A stretch of 64,000 nt of DNA from [Mycobacterium] vasticus. Lineage in GTDB: Bacteria; Actinomycetota; Actinomycetes; Mycobacteriales; Mycobacteriaceae. The number at the start of each line of letters is the position of its first letter. Within the stretch, counting starts at the first letter, position 1. Below are positions 1 through 7,075 of the stretch, piece after piece. The notes below the pieces were generated by a model, which was given only the letters and a program-made list of their open reading frames with translations, searched no databases and had not been told where the DNA came from. The stretch is taken from positions 807,418 through 871,417 of the forward strand of contig NZ_CP084028.1 in the NCBI RefSeq assembly GCF_020181595.1. Direction: 5' to 3'. The translations under genes and the position numbers were made by a program.

Positions 1-509
1 GGCTCGACCACCAGGCTGGCCAGGAACCCGATCGCGATGATCGCCAGCAGGCCGGTCGCGGTCCGCTCGAAGGCCCGCGGCCCGCGGCGGTCGCCGATCA
101 GCAACAGGCCGATCGACACCACCCCGGTGATGAGCCCGCCGAGCACCAGGGGCAGGCCGAAGATCAGCCTCAAGGCGATGGCACCGCCCACCACCTCGGC
201 GAGATCGGTTGCCACAGCCACCAATTCAGCTTGCAGCCAGTAGGCGATCCGGGTCGGCCGGTGGGTCCTGGCGCCGACCACCTCGGGCAGCGACAACCCC
301 GTCACCAGGCCCAGCTTGGCGGCGAGGTACTGCACCAGGCCGGCCATCACGTTGGCGCCGACGATCACCCAGACCAGCAGGTAGCCGAACTTGGCACCGG
401 CGCTGACGTTGGCGGCGACATTGCCCGGGTCGACGTAGGCGATGGCGGCGACGAATGCGGGGCCGAGCAGATACCAGCCGCGCCTACCCGACGTGTCCCC
501 GTGTGTCAT
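1..509 (-). CDS. mntH: Nramp-type Mn2+/Fe2+ transporter MntH, C-terminus beyond window
   Basis: Inner-membrane proton-coupled divalent metal importer of the Nramp (SLC11) family. About 169 N-terminal residues are visible, reading leftward from ATG at 509 to the window edge. The first membrane helix carries the metal-binding signature DPGN at residues 27-30, and further hydrophobic segments follow at about 40-65, 95-115 and 118-138, as expected of Nramp proteins. The start codon overlaps the stop of the upstream gene (ATGA at 506-509), so the two are probably co-translated. From memory, M. tuberculosis has mntH (Rv0924c) close to homologues of the next two genes, which suggests this edge is conserved backbone rather than part of the catabolic island. 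Confidence 0.87.
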   Translation of the reverse strand, partial: MTHGDTSGRRGWYLLGPAFVAAIAYVDPGNVAANVSAGAKFGYLLVWVIVGANVMAGLVQYLAAKLGLVTGLSLPEVVGARTHRPTRIAYWLQAELVAVATDLAEVVGGAIALRLIFGLPLVLGGLITGVVSIGLLLIGDRRGPRAFERTATGLLAIIAIGFLASLVVE

Positions 510-1585
510 CGGGGTCGAGCGTAAAGCCCCCGCCCGGTGATCAGCGGCAGGTCCAGGGTGGTCCGGATACCGGGTTGTGCCGCGACGACCGCCGGAATCG
601 CGTTGACCACCCGCATCGCGGTGGCCACCAGGCCGGCATGGTTGTGGTCGCCGTTCGGGCTCGACAGGCGCAGGTCCAGCGAATACGACGGTTCGCCGGT
701 CACCACGACCCGGTAGGAGCCGCCGGGCTGGGCCGGTTGCGGCCACTCGGGGCACAGGTCGTCACGAAGTCGGGTCACGTGTTCGAGCACCACGGCCGGT
801 TGCCCGTCGAGCATGCCGCGCACCTCGAAATGCAGTGCCGCGGCAGTGCCTTCGGGGATGTGGCCGGACGCGATGTCGAAGTCCTCGGGCGCCGGCTCGC
901 GCTCGTAGATCTCGACGACCTCGTCCAACTCGATGCCCAGCCCGGCCGCCAGTTGGCGCACCACCGAGCCCCAGGCCAGGCTGAGCACGCCGGGCTGCAG
1001 CAGCATCGGGATCTCGTCGATGGGCTTGCCGAACCCCATCACGTCGAACATGACGGCCGCGCTGTCATAGGTGGCGTAGTCGACGATCTCCATGCAGCGG
1101 ATCTGCTGGATGCTCTGGCAGTTGCCGGCCAAGGCCAGCGGCAACAGGTCGTTGGCGAAGCCCGGGTCGATGCCATTGATGAATAAGCTTGAACGGCCCT
1201 CCCGTGCAGCATCTTCGATCGGGGACAGCATTTCCGGCGGGAGCACCTGCCACGGGTATTGCAGGAACACCGCGCTGCTGCCGACCACGTTGACGCCGGC
1301 GGCCAGGATGCGCCGGAAATCCTCCAGCGCCTCCATCAGCCGGTTGTCGGCCAGGGTGGTGTAGACCACGCAGTCGGGCTGGGTTGCCAGCACCGCATCC
1401 AGGTCGGTCGTGGCCGTTATTCCGGTCGAGACGTCAAGCCCGGCAAGCTGTCCGGCGTCCTTGCCGGCCTTGGCGTCCGAGGACACCCACACGGCGGTGA
1501 GTTCGTAGTCGGGGTTGGTGATCAGCGCCTTGAGGGCGTGGACGCCGACGTTTCCGGTACCGATCTGGGCGACGCGAATTGCCAT
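506..1585 (-). CDS. DapB-like NAD(P)-dependent dehydrogenase (2,4-diaminopentanoate dehydrogenase-like family)
   Basis: A 359-residue cytoplasmic oxidoreductase with an N-terminal Rossmann fold (IGTGNVG at about residues 7-13) of the dihydrodipicolinate reductase type and a long C-terminal region typical of the family usually annotated as NAD(P)H-dependent amine dehydrogenase. The true substrate in mycobacteria is not known to me. The ATG at 1585 is chosen because the Rossmann motif begins immediately after it; the in-frame extension upstream lies inside the neighbouring SDR gene. It sits 8 nt after the SDR stop and overlaps mntH by ATGA, so the three form an operon. A paralogue lies at 31863-32897. 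Position and size match what I recall of Rv0926c. Confidence 0.75.
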   Translation of the reverse strand: MAIRVAQIGTGNVGVHALKALITNPDYELTAVWVSSDAKAGKDAGQLAGLDVSTGITATTDLDAVLATQPDCVVYTTLADNRLMEALEDFRRILAAGVNVVGSSAVFLQYPWQVLPPEMLSPIEDAAREGRSSLFINGIDPGFANDLLPLALAGNCQSIQQIRCMEIVDYATYDSAAVMFDVMGFGKPIDEIPMLLQPGVLSLAWGSVVRQLAAGLGIELDEVVEIYEREPAPEDFDIASGHIPEGTAAALHFEVRGMLDGQPAVVLEHVTRLRDDLCPEWPQPAQPGGSYRVVVTGEPSYSLDLRLSSPNGDHNHAGLVATAMRVVNAIPAVVAAQPGIRTTLDLPLITGRGLYARPR

Positions 1586-1593
1586 GGTGTCCT

Positions 1594-2385
1594 TTACAGG
1601 TCGGGGATGGGCAGATCGAGATTCGGGAACGTGATGCCCCCGTCGACTTCGAGTACCTTGCCGGTCAGGTAGCTGCCGGCCGGTGAGGCCAAATAGACTG
1701 CCGCGGCGGCGATGTCGTCCGGCTCGCCGAGCCGGCGCAGCGGAGTCACCTTCTCCATGGGGGCGCGCAGTTCGTCGTTGGACGCCACCACATCGAGCGC
1801 TGAGGTGAGGATGGATCCCGGCGCGATCGCGTTGACCCGGATTCGCGGGCACAGGTCCATCGCGGCGAGTCGGGTGTAGTGGGCGAGTGCGCCTTTGGCG
1901 GTGCCGTAGGCGGCGAATCCGCGCCCGGCCAGGCGTCCCATGGTCGAGGTGATGTTGATGATCGAGCCGCCACCGGAGTGCTCCAGCATCAACGGCACCG
2001 CGGCGGTGGTCAGTGCGTGCGCGGTACCGACGTTGAAGGTGAATGCGTCTTTGAGGTCTTTGGTCGAGGTGGTCAGCAGCGTGTTGGGCATGGTGCCGCC
2101 GACGTTGTTGACGACGATGTCGAGCCTGCCGAACGCGTCGACGGCCTCTTGTGCCAGCTTGGCGGTCTCTTCGGGATGGGCCAGATCGGCGACGACGATG
2201 TGGGCGCGTCGCCCGGCGGCTTCGACCTGTTCGGCGACGGTCTCTAGTTGGGATCGGGTGCGCGCGGCGATGACGACGTCGGCGCCGGCTTCGGCGAATG
2301 CCACCGCGGTTGCTGCGCCCAGGCCACGGCCTGCGCCGGTGACGACGGCGACGGAGTTGTCGAGTCGGAATTTATCGAGGATCAC
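1594..2385 (-). CDS. SDR family oxidoreductase
   Basis: Classical short-chain dehydrogenase/reductase of 263 residues. The cofactor motif TGAGRGLG lies at about residues 16-23, the structural NNVGG near 93, and the catalytic Ser and YxxxK (YGTAK) near 145-165. The C-terminal VDGG is typical. It is the first gene of the leftmost minus-strand operon, 8 nt before the DapB-like gene. The start is GTG at 2385, with no strong Shine-Dalgarno. The substrate cannot be deduced. Length and neighbours agree with my recollection of M. tuberculosis Rv0927c, so it is probably backbone and not part of the adjoining catabolic region. Confidence 0.8.
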   Translation of the reverse strand: MILDKFRLDNSVAVVTGAGRGLGAATAVAFAEAGADVVIAARTRSQLETVAEQVEAAGRRAHIVVADLAHPEETAKLAQEAVDAFGRLDIVVNNVGGTMPNTLLTTSTKDLKDAFTFNVGTAHALTTAAVPLMLEHSGGGSIINITSTMGRLAGRGFAAYGTAKGALAHYTRLAAMDLCPRIRVNAIAPGSILTSALDVVASNDELRAPMEKVTPLRRLGEPDDIAAAAVYLASPAGSYLTGKVLEVDGGITFPNLDLPIPDL

Positions 2386-2464
2386 CGCGTCACCGTAACG
2401 TGATGATCCTTCGTTGTTAAGTGTCGACCGTCCGTACCTTCGGGCGGGTTACCGGCGGTGCGAG

Positions 2465-3937
2465 CTAGAGCTTCATCACCACGCTCTTGGTCTCGGTGTA
2501 TGCGTGAGCGGCGGACTCTCCGAACTCGCGGCCCAGGCCGGACTGCTTGAATCCGCCGAAGGGTACCGAGTCGGCCATGTCCCCATAGGTGTTGACCCAG
2601 ACGACACCACTGCGTATGGCTTCGGCCACCCGGTGTGCCCTGCTGACGTCGCGCGTCCAAATCCCTGCGCCCAGACCGTAATCGCTGTCGTTGGCCTGCT
2701 TCAGCGCGTCGCGCTCGTCGTCGAACGGGATAACCGTGATGACCGGGCCGAAAATCTCGTCCCGTGCGATCGTCATCGCGTTGGTGGCACCGCTGAATAC
2801 GGTGGGCGGCACGAAATAGCCGCGCTCGCCCAACCGTGCGCCGCCGATCGCAAGCTCGGCGCCCTCGGCCTGTCCGCGTTCGATGTAATTGAGTACCCGG
2901 GCCAGTTGTTCATCGGAAACCAGCGGTCCGAGTTGGACGGCGGGATCGAAGCCGCTGCCCACCGTCATCTGTTGAGAGGCACCTACCAGCGCATCGACGA
3001 CGGTGTCATGGATGGGGCGTTCGACGAACAGCCGGGTGCCCGCGAAGCAGATCTGCCCGGAGTTCGAGAACGCGCCCAGCAGGGCCCCCGGAATAGCCGC
3101 CTCCAGGTCGGCGTCGGCAAAAATGAGATTGGGACTCTTGCCGCCGAGCTCCAGTGTTACCCGCTTGAGCGTCTCGGCCGCTTTGGCTTGGATCCGTTTC
3201 CCCGTTGCGGTGGATCCGGTGAAGGCAATCTTGTCCACTTCGGGATGGGCTACCAGGGCTGCTCCTACGTCCCCCGGCCCGTGAATGATGTTGACGACTC
3301 CGTCCGGAATCCCCGCTTCCAAACACAGTTCGGCGATCAGTGCGCCCGCCAACGGAGTCTGCTCGGCGGGTTTGATGACGACCGTATTGCCGAACGCCAG
3401 AGCCGGAGCGATCTTGACGATCGGATTGGCGACCGGGGCGTTCCACGGTGTTATCCCCGCACACACCCCGATCGGTTGACGCAACGAGTAGCTGAACAGC
3501 GGCGGCGCCACCGGATTGACCTGTCCGTACAACTTGGTGGGCCAGCCGGCGAAATAGCGGAGCACACCTTCGGCTTTCGCCAGCTCCCACTCTGCGAAAG
3601 GCAGTGGCATGCCGTTCTCAAGCACATCCTGGTTGATGAAGTCTTGGGCATGGGCCGCGATCAGGTCGGCAAGCTTGTGGAGGGACGCTTCGCGCTGTGC
3701 GGGGGCCAACGTGCTCCAGCGGCCGTCATCGAAGGCGCGTCGGGCTGCGCTGACGGCGGCGTCGACTTCGTACTGACCCGCCTTTGCCACCGATCCGACG
3801 CACTCCTCGGTCGCCGGATTCAACACGTCGAAGGTCTCGCCGCTCGCTGACGCCACCAACTCGCCGCCAATGAGGTGCCGACCCGGCTGTTGGAGATATT
3901 TGGTTGTCGTGGGCGTTGAGGTCATCGTTGTGGTCAT
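2465..3937 (-). CDS. Aldehyde dehydrogenase
   Basis: NAD(P)+-dependent aldehyde dehydrogenase of 490 residues, full family length. It oxidises an aldehyde to the acid. The catalytic Cys is Cys297 in SGQICFAG, the general-base Glu is about 263 in LELGGK, and PWNAP near 160 supplies the conserved Asn. In-frame starts exist at 3940 (GTG), 3937 (ATG) and 3925; ATG 3937 has a GAGGAG Shine-Dalgarno 7 nt upstream and is preferred. The gene is divergent from the crotonase at 4041, and operator A at 3962-3979 lies just upstream of its start. A second aldehyde dehydrogenase is at 14178. Probably acts after an alcohol dehydrogenase in the same catabolic route. Confidence 0.9.
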   Translation of the reverse strand: MTTTMTSTPTTTKYLQQPGRHLIGGELVASASGETFDVLNPATEECVGSVAKAGQYEVDAAVSAARRAFDDGRWSTLAPAQREASLHKLADLIAAHAQDFINQDVLENGMPLPFAEWELAKAEGVLRYFAGWPTKLYGQVNPVAPPLFSYSLRQPIGVCAGITPWNAPVANPIVKIAPALAFGNTVVIKPAEQTPLAGALIAELCLEAGIPDGVVNIIHGPGDVGAALVAHPEVDKIAFTGSTATGKRIQAKAAETLKRVTLELGGKSPNLIFADADLEAAIPGALLGAFSNSGQICFAGTRLFVERPIHDTVVDALVGASQQMTVGSGFDPAVQLGPLVSDEQLARVLNYIERGQAEGAELAIGGARLGERGYFVPPTVFSGATNAMTIARDEIFGPVITVIPFDDERDALKQANDSDYGLGAGIWTRDVSRAHRVAEAIRSGVVWVNTYGDMADSVPFGGFKQSGLGREFGESAAHAYTETKSVVMKL

Positions 3938-3961
3938 CACTGCACTCCTCCGCGAAAACTA

Positions 3962-3979
3962 AGTAGGGGATACTCTACA
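3962..3979. promoter_or_regulatory. Operator A, site 1 (divergent ALDH/crotonase promoter)
   Basis: AGTAGGGGATACTCTACA, an imperfect 18-bp inverted repeat matching the consensus AGTAnnGGATACnGTACT. It lies between the divergent starts at 3937 and 4041, so one bound regulator could control both genes. The GGATAC core is exact and the right arm deviates (CTCTACA). The cognate regulator is unknown; the FadR-type GntR at 27372 is the best candidate in the window. Confidence 0.7.
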
Positions 3980-4040
3980 TTGGTTGGGGTTGTTCGGGGA
4001 CGAATGACCGGAATCCTTTGTCTGGCTTCGGGAGGTATCT

Positions 4041-4865
4041 GTGATCGGCGGAATCGGCACGGCCGTCAGTGACGAGACCAGCGATCCGGCGGTACTGCTG
4101 GAGCGACATAGCAACGTATTGGTGATCACTCTCAACCGTCCGGAGGCGCGCAATGCGGTCAACGGTGCGGTGAGCGCGGCCGTCGGTGACGCATTGCAGA
4201 GTGCGCAGCGCGACCTCGAGATCCGAGCGGTGGTCATCACCGGCAGCGGGGAGCGGTCCTTCTGCGCGGGCGCCGACCTGAAGGCCATTGCCCGCGGGGA
4301 GAACCTGTTGCATCCGGAGCATCCGGAATGGAGCTTCGCCGGGTATGTCAATCACTTCATCGACAAGCCGACTATTGCCGCCGTCAACGGCACGGCATTG
4401 GGTGGCGGCACTGAACTGGTCCTGGCCAGCGATTTAGCTATCGCCGATGAGCGTGCGACCTTCGGCCTACCCGAGGTCAAACGGGGTCTCATCGCCGGCG
4501 CCGGCGGAGCATTCCGCATCGTGGATCAACTGCCCCGCAAGGTCGCGTTGGCCGCGTTGTACACCGGCGAGCCGATGTCCGCGCAGGCTGCTGCCGAGTG
4601 GGGCCTGATCAACCAGGTGGTGCCCAACGGGACCGCCCTGCAGGCCGCATTGGCACTTGCCGCACGGATCGGGGGGAATGCGCCGTTGGCGGTCCGTGCC
4701 AGCAAACGAATCGCGTATGGAGCTGATGACGGTCGGGTCGCCGACGAGCAGCCATCCTGGGAGCGCACCGCGAGTGAGTCCGCTCGGGTGCGGGCCTCCG
4801 AGGACGCCAAGGAAGGGCCGCGGGCATTCGCCGAGAAGCGACCACCCGTGTGGCGCGCCAGGTAA
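4041..4865 (+). CDS. Enoyl-CoA hydratase/isomerase (crotonase) family protein
   Basis: Crotonase-fold protein of 274 residues that probably hydrates an enoyl-CoA. The oxyanion-hole segments (FCAGADLKAI near 75-84; GTALGGGTEL near 115-125) and two candidate acidic residues (Glu in GGTELVLASD and in LPEVKRG) are present, so the hydratase chemistry looks intact. The C-terminus ends with the usual FAEKRPPVW tail. Start is GTG at 4041, preceded by GGAGG at 4031-4035. It is followed after 33 nt by the thiolase at 4899, with a weak operator A copy between them. Together they supply hydration and thiolysis steps of beta-oxidation. Confidence 0.87.
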   Translation: MIGGIGTAVSDETSDPAVLLERHSNVLVITLNRPEARNAVNGAVSAAVGDALQSAQRDLEIRAVVITGSGERSFCAGADLKAIARGENLLHPEHPEWSFAGYVNHFIDKPTIAAVNGTALGGGTELVLASDLAIADERATFGLPEVKRGLIAGAGGAFRIVDQLPRKVALAALYTGEPMSAQAAAEWGLINQVVPNGTALQAALALAARIGGNAPLAVRASKRIAYGADDGRVADEQPSWERTASESARVRASEDAKEGPRAFAEKRPPVWRAR

Positions 4866-4881
4866 TGCGGGATACTGTACG
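4864..4881. promoter_or_regulatory. Operator A, site 2 (degenerate left arm, upstream of thiolase)
   Basis: AATGCGGGATACTGTACG: the GGATACTGTAC half is intact but the left arm is lost. It overlaps the stop of the crotonase gene and lies 18 nt before the thiolase start at 4899, which hints at an additional internal promoter or a weaker regulatory site. Confidence 0.55.
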
Positions 4882-4898
4882 GCGATGAGGAGGTACTC

Positions 4899-6077
4899 GT
4901 GGAAAAAGCTGTGATTGTCAGCGCGGCGCGCACCCCGATTGCGACCGCCCGTAAGGGCGCGCTGGCCGAGACGCCGGCGTACGAACTGGCGCAGGCGATT
5001 CTGGGCGCGTGTGTGGAGCGTGCGACTGTCGATCCCGCGCTCGTCGAGGATGTCATCTTTGCTGAATCGGAGTGGGGCGGAGGTGACCTCGCCCGCTACG
5101 CGGCGGTGGCTGCCGGGCTGACGGGCGCAGGAGGGCAGGCCGTCAACCGCCACTGCGCCGGAAGCCTGGCCGCCGTCGGCAATGCCGCGGCGTCGGTGCG
5201 GGCCGGAATGGATCGGATCGTCGTCGCCGGTGGGGTTCAGTCGACTTCGACCGCTCCGATCATGACGTGGCGGGTCCCGGGAACCGTTGATGATTACATC
5301 GAGGGTTGGCATCCCCCCGGTCACCCCGACCGTCCCGATGCACCCAACCGTGACATGACGATCACGGTCGGCTGGAACACCGCGCAGGAAGCGGGTATCA
5401 GTCGGGAGATGATGGACACCTGGTCGTTGCGTTCACACCAGCGTGCCGTCGCAGCGATTGACGCGGGGCGGTTCGCGGACGAGATCGTGACTGTCGACGC
5501 GCGGCAAAGGGACGGCAGTACAGTTCCTTTCGCGATCGACGAGCATCCTCGGCGGGAGAGCAGCTACGAAAAGCTGGCTGCGTTGAAACCGTTGCATCCG
5601 GAGATTCCCGGCTTTTCGATCACGGCCGGAAATTCCAGTGGTGTCAACGACGCCGCATCGGCTTTGATGATCGCGGCGTCCAGTGCGGTCCGCGATCACG
5701 GCCTCACACCGCTGGCGACGGTTCGGTCCTGGGCGGCGGTGGGTGTCGATCCGGCCCGAACCGGTCTGTCGGTGCTGGACGCGATTCCGAAGGCCCTGGA
5801 TCGTGCCGGGATCAACATCGACGACGTCGCCCTGTGGGAGATCAACGAAGCGTTCGCGTCTGTTCCGATCGCCGCCGTGCATAAGTTCGACCTCGACGAG
5901 GACAACGTCAATATTTACGGAAGTGGTTGCAGTCTGGGGCATCCCGTTGCGGCCACCGGAACTCGGATGTTGAGCACGCTCATCTATGAACTGCGGCGAC
6001 GTAACGGCGGGATCGGGGTTGCGACGATGTGCGCCGGCGGCGGGCAGGGTGGCGCTGTCGTCATTGAGGTGGCGTGA
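4899..6077 (+). CDS. Thiolase (acetyl-CoA acetyltransferase family, FadA6-like)
   Basis: Thiolase of 392 residues that cleaves a 3-ketoacyl-CoA with CoA. The nucleophilic Cys86 lies in VNRHCAGS, the catalytic His in NEAFASVP near 315, and the C-terminal Cys in MCAGGGQGG. The usual GGAIALGHP is replaced by GSGCSLGHPVAATGTR; from memory this GSG-type variant occurs in FadA6-like thiolases acting on bulky acyl-CoAs, which would suit a branched or cyclic substrate. Start is GTG at 4899 with GAGGAGG upstream. Its last 17 nt overlap tail-to-tail with the hydrolase gene on the other strand (6061). Confidence 0.88.
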   Translation: MEKAVIVSAARTPIATARKGALAETPAYELAQAILGACVERATVDPALVEDVIFAESEWGGGDLARYAAVAAGLTGAGGQAVNRHCAGSLAAVGNAAASVRAGMDRIVVAGGVQSTSTAPIMTWRVPGTVDDYIEGWHPPGHPDRPDAPNRDMTITVGWNTAQEAGISREMMDTWSLRSHQRAVAAIDAGRFADEIVTVDARQRDGSTVPFAIDEHPRRESSYEKLAALKPLHPEIPGFSITAGNSSGVNDAASALMIAASSAVRDHGLTPLATVRSWAAVGVDPARTGLSVLDAIPKALDRAGINIDDVALWEINEAFASVPIAAVHKFDLDEDNVNIYGSGCSLGHPVAATGTRMLSTLIYELRRRNGGIGVATMCAGGGQGGAVVIEVA

Positions 6078-6972
6078 TCTCCCACTGCGCCAGCACGGTT
6101 CGGAGCGCGGTCACCAGGGACAGTGGCTGGTCCAGCATCGGATGATGACCGGTGTCGGGAAGGTCCACGACCGGCCCGCGATGGCCCAGCAGCGCTTTCA
6201 CCTCCTCGCGCATCGTGACAGGGACCAGTCCCTGTTCGGCGCGTAGGAAGGCTACCCGGCCGCTGATGTGTGGTAGGTGATCGGCAAGGGTGAGTTCTTC
6301 CGGCCAACCCTCGTCAAAGAACGAATCATCGAAGAGCGCCGGGTCGAATTTCCACTGCCAACCATCGTCGGTCTGACGAATCGACTCCGCGGCGACGTGT
6401 TCGGCGATGTAGGGCAGCAGCACCGCCTGCTCGGGAACCGTGGTGAACCGAGACAGGATGGTTTCGCGAGACTCATACACTGACGCTCGACCCCGGCCGC
6501 GAAATCGTGACCGCTCATCCGGTTCGTCGCGCAACGTCGAATCGATGATGACGATCCCCGCCAGTTGATCCCCGAAATGCAATGCCGTCGTGGCCGTGAC
6601 CCAGCCACCCATGCTGTGCCCGATCACGGTGGGTTTCCCTGAGATCCCTGCGGCGGCCGCGGCGCCCAGTACTTCTGCCGCCCACGCCGTGAGGCCGTAC
6701 CGGGGCCGACGGTCGCTGTCGCCATGTCCGGTCAGATCCAAGGCGACGACGCGATAGGAGCCGGCGAGCAGCGGGGCGATGTGGTCCCACCAGCCGGAGT
6801 GTGCGCTACCTCCGTGGACCAAGACCAGTCCTGGGTTCTCAACCCGGCCCCAACAGCGCAGATGTATCCGATGGCCGTCAACTACAGCATCGCGGTGCTC
6901 GGGTGTGTCGTTGAGCGCTGAGTGGAACCACGCCGGAGCAGCAGCACACGTACAGGATGCTGATGACGCCAC
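6061..6972 (-). CDS. Alpha/beta hydrolase
   Basis: A 303-residue alpha/beta-hydrolase-fold enzyme. The nucleophile elbow is GHSMGG (Ser120), the oxyanion-hole HGGSAHSG begins at about 53, and the catalytic His lies in TGHHPM near 276. It may hydrolyse an ester, thioester or C-C bond; the sequence does not decide. Start is GTG at 6972 with GGAAAGGGG about 8 nt upstream. It is divergent from the CaiB gene at 7076 and shares the perfect operator A between them. The 3' end overlaps the thiolase gene by 17 nt. Confidence 0.82.
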   Translation of the reverse strand: MASSASCTCAAAPAWFHSALNDTPEHRDAVVDGHRIHLRCWGRVENPGLVLVHGGSAHSGWWDHIAPLLAGSYRVVALDLTGHGDSDRRPRYGLTAWAAEVLGAAAAAGISGKPTVIGHSMGGWVTATTALHFGDQLAGIVIIDSTLRDEPDERSRFRGRGRASVYESRETILSRFTTVPEQAVLLPYIAEHVAAESIRQTDDGWQWKFDPALFDDSFFDEGWPEELTLADHLPHISGRVAFLRAEQGLVPVTMREEVKALLGHRGPVVDLPDTGHHPMLDQPLSLVTALRTVLAQWEITPPQ

Positions 6973-7012
6973 AAGTCGGCCCCTTTCCCCGATGAAATCA
7001 ACCGAGTTCTAT

Positions 7013-7030
7013 AGTACAGTATCCTGTACT
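7013..7030. promoter_or_regulatory. Operator A, site 3 (perfect arms; hydrolase/CaiB divergent promoter)
   Basis: AGTACAGTATCCTGTACT, a perfect 7+4+7 inverted repeat with centre TATC. It lies between the divergent starts at 6972 and 7076 and overlaps TACAGT, a plausible -10 box, so binding should block transcription. Confidence 0.82.
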
Positions 7031-7075
7031 CGCACGTCGCGCTTTATCGATCGTGTATCCGGAGAGGGGAAGGCT

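Noticed and set aside
2414..3850. Long open frame on the plus strand opposite the aldehyde dehydrogenase
   Set aside because: It is a shadow of a well-supported gene in GC-rich DNA: no family motifs, Arg/Gly/His/Asp-rich composition, no ribosome binding site.
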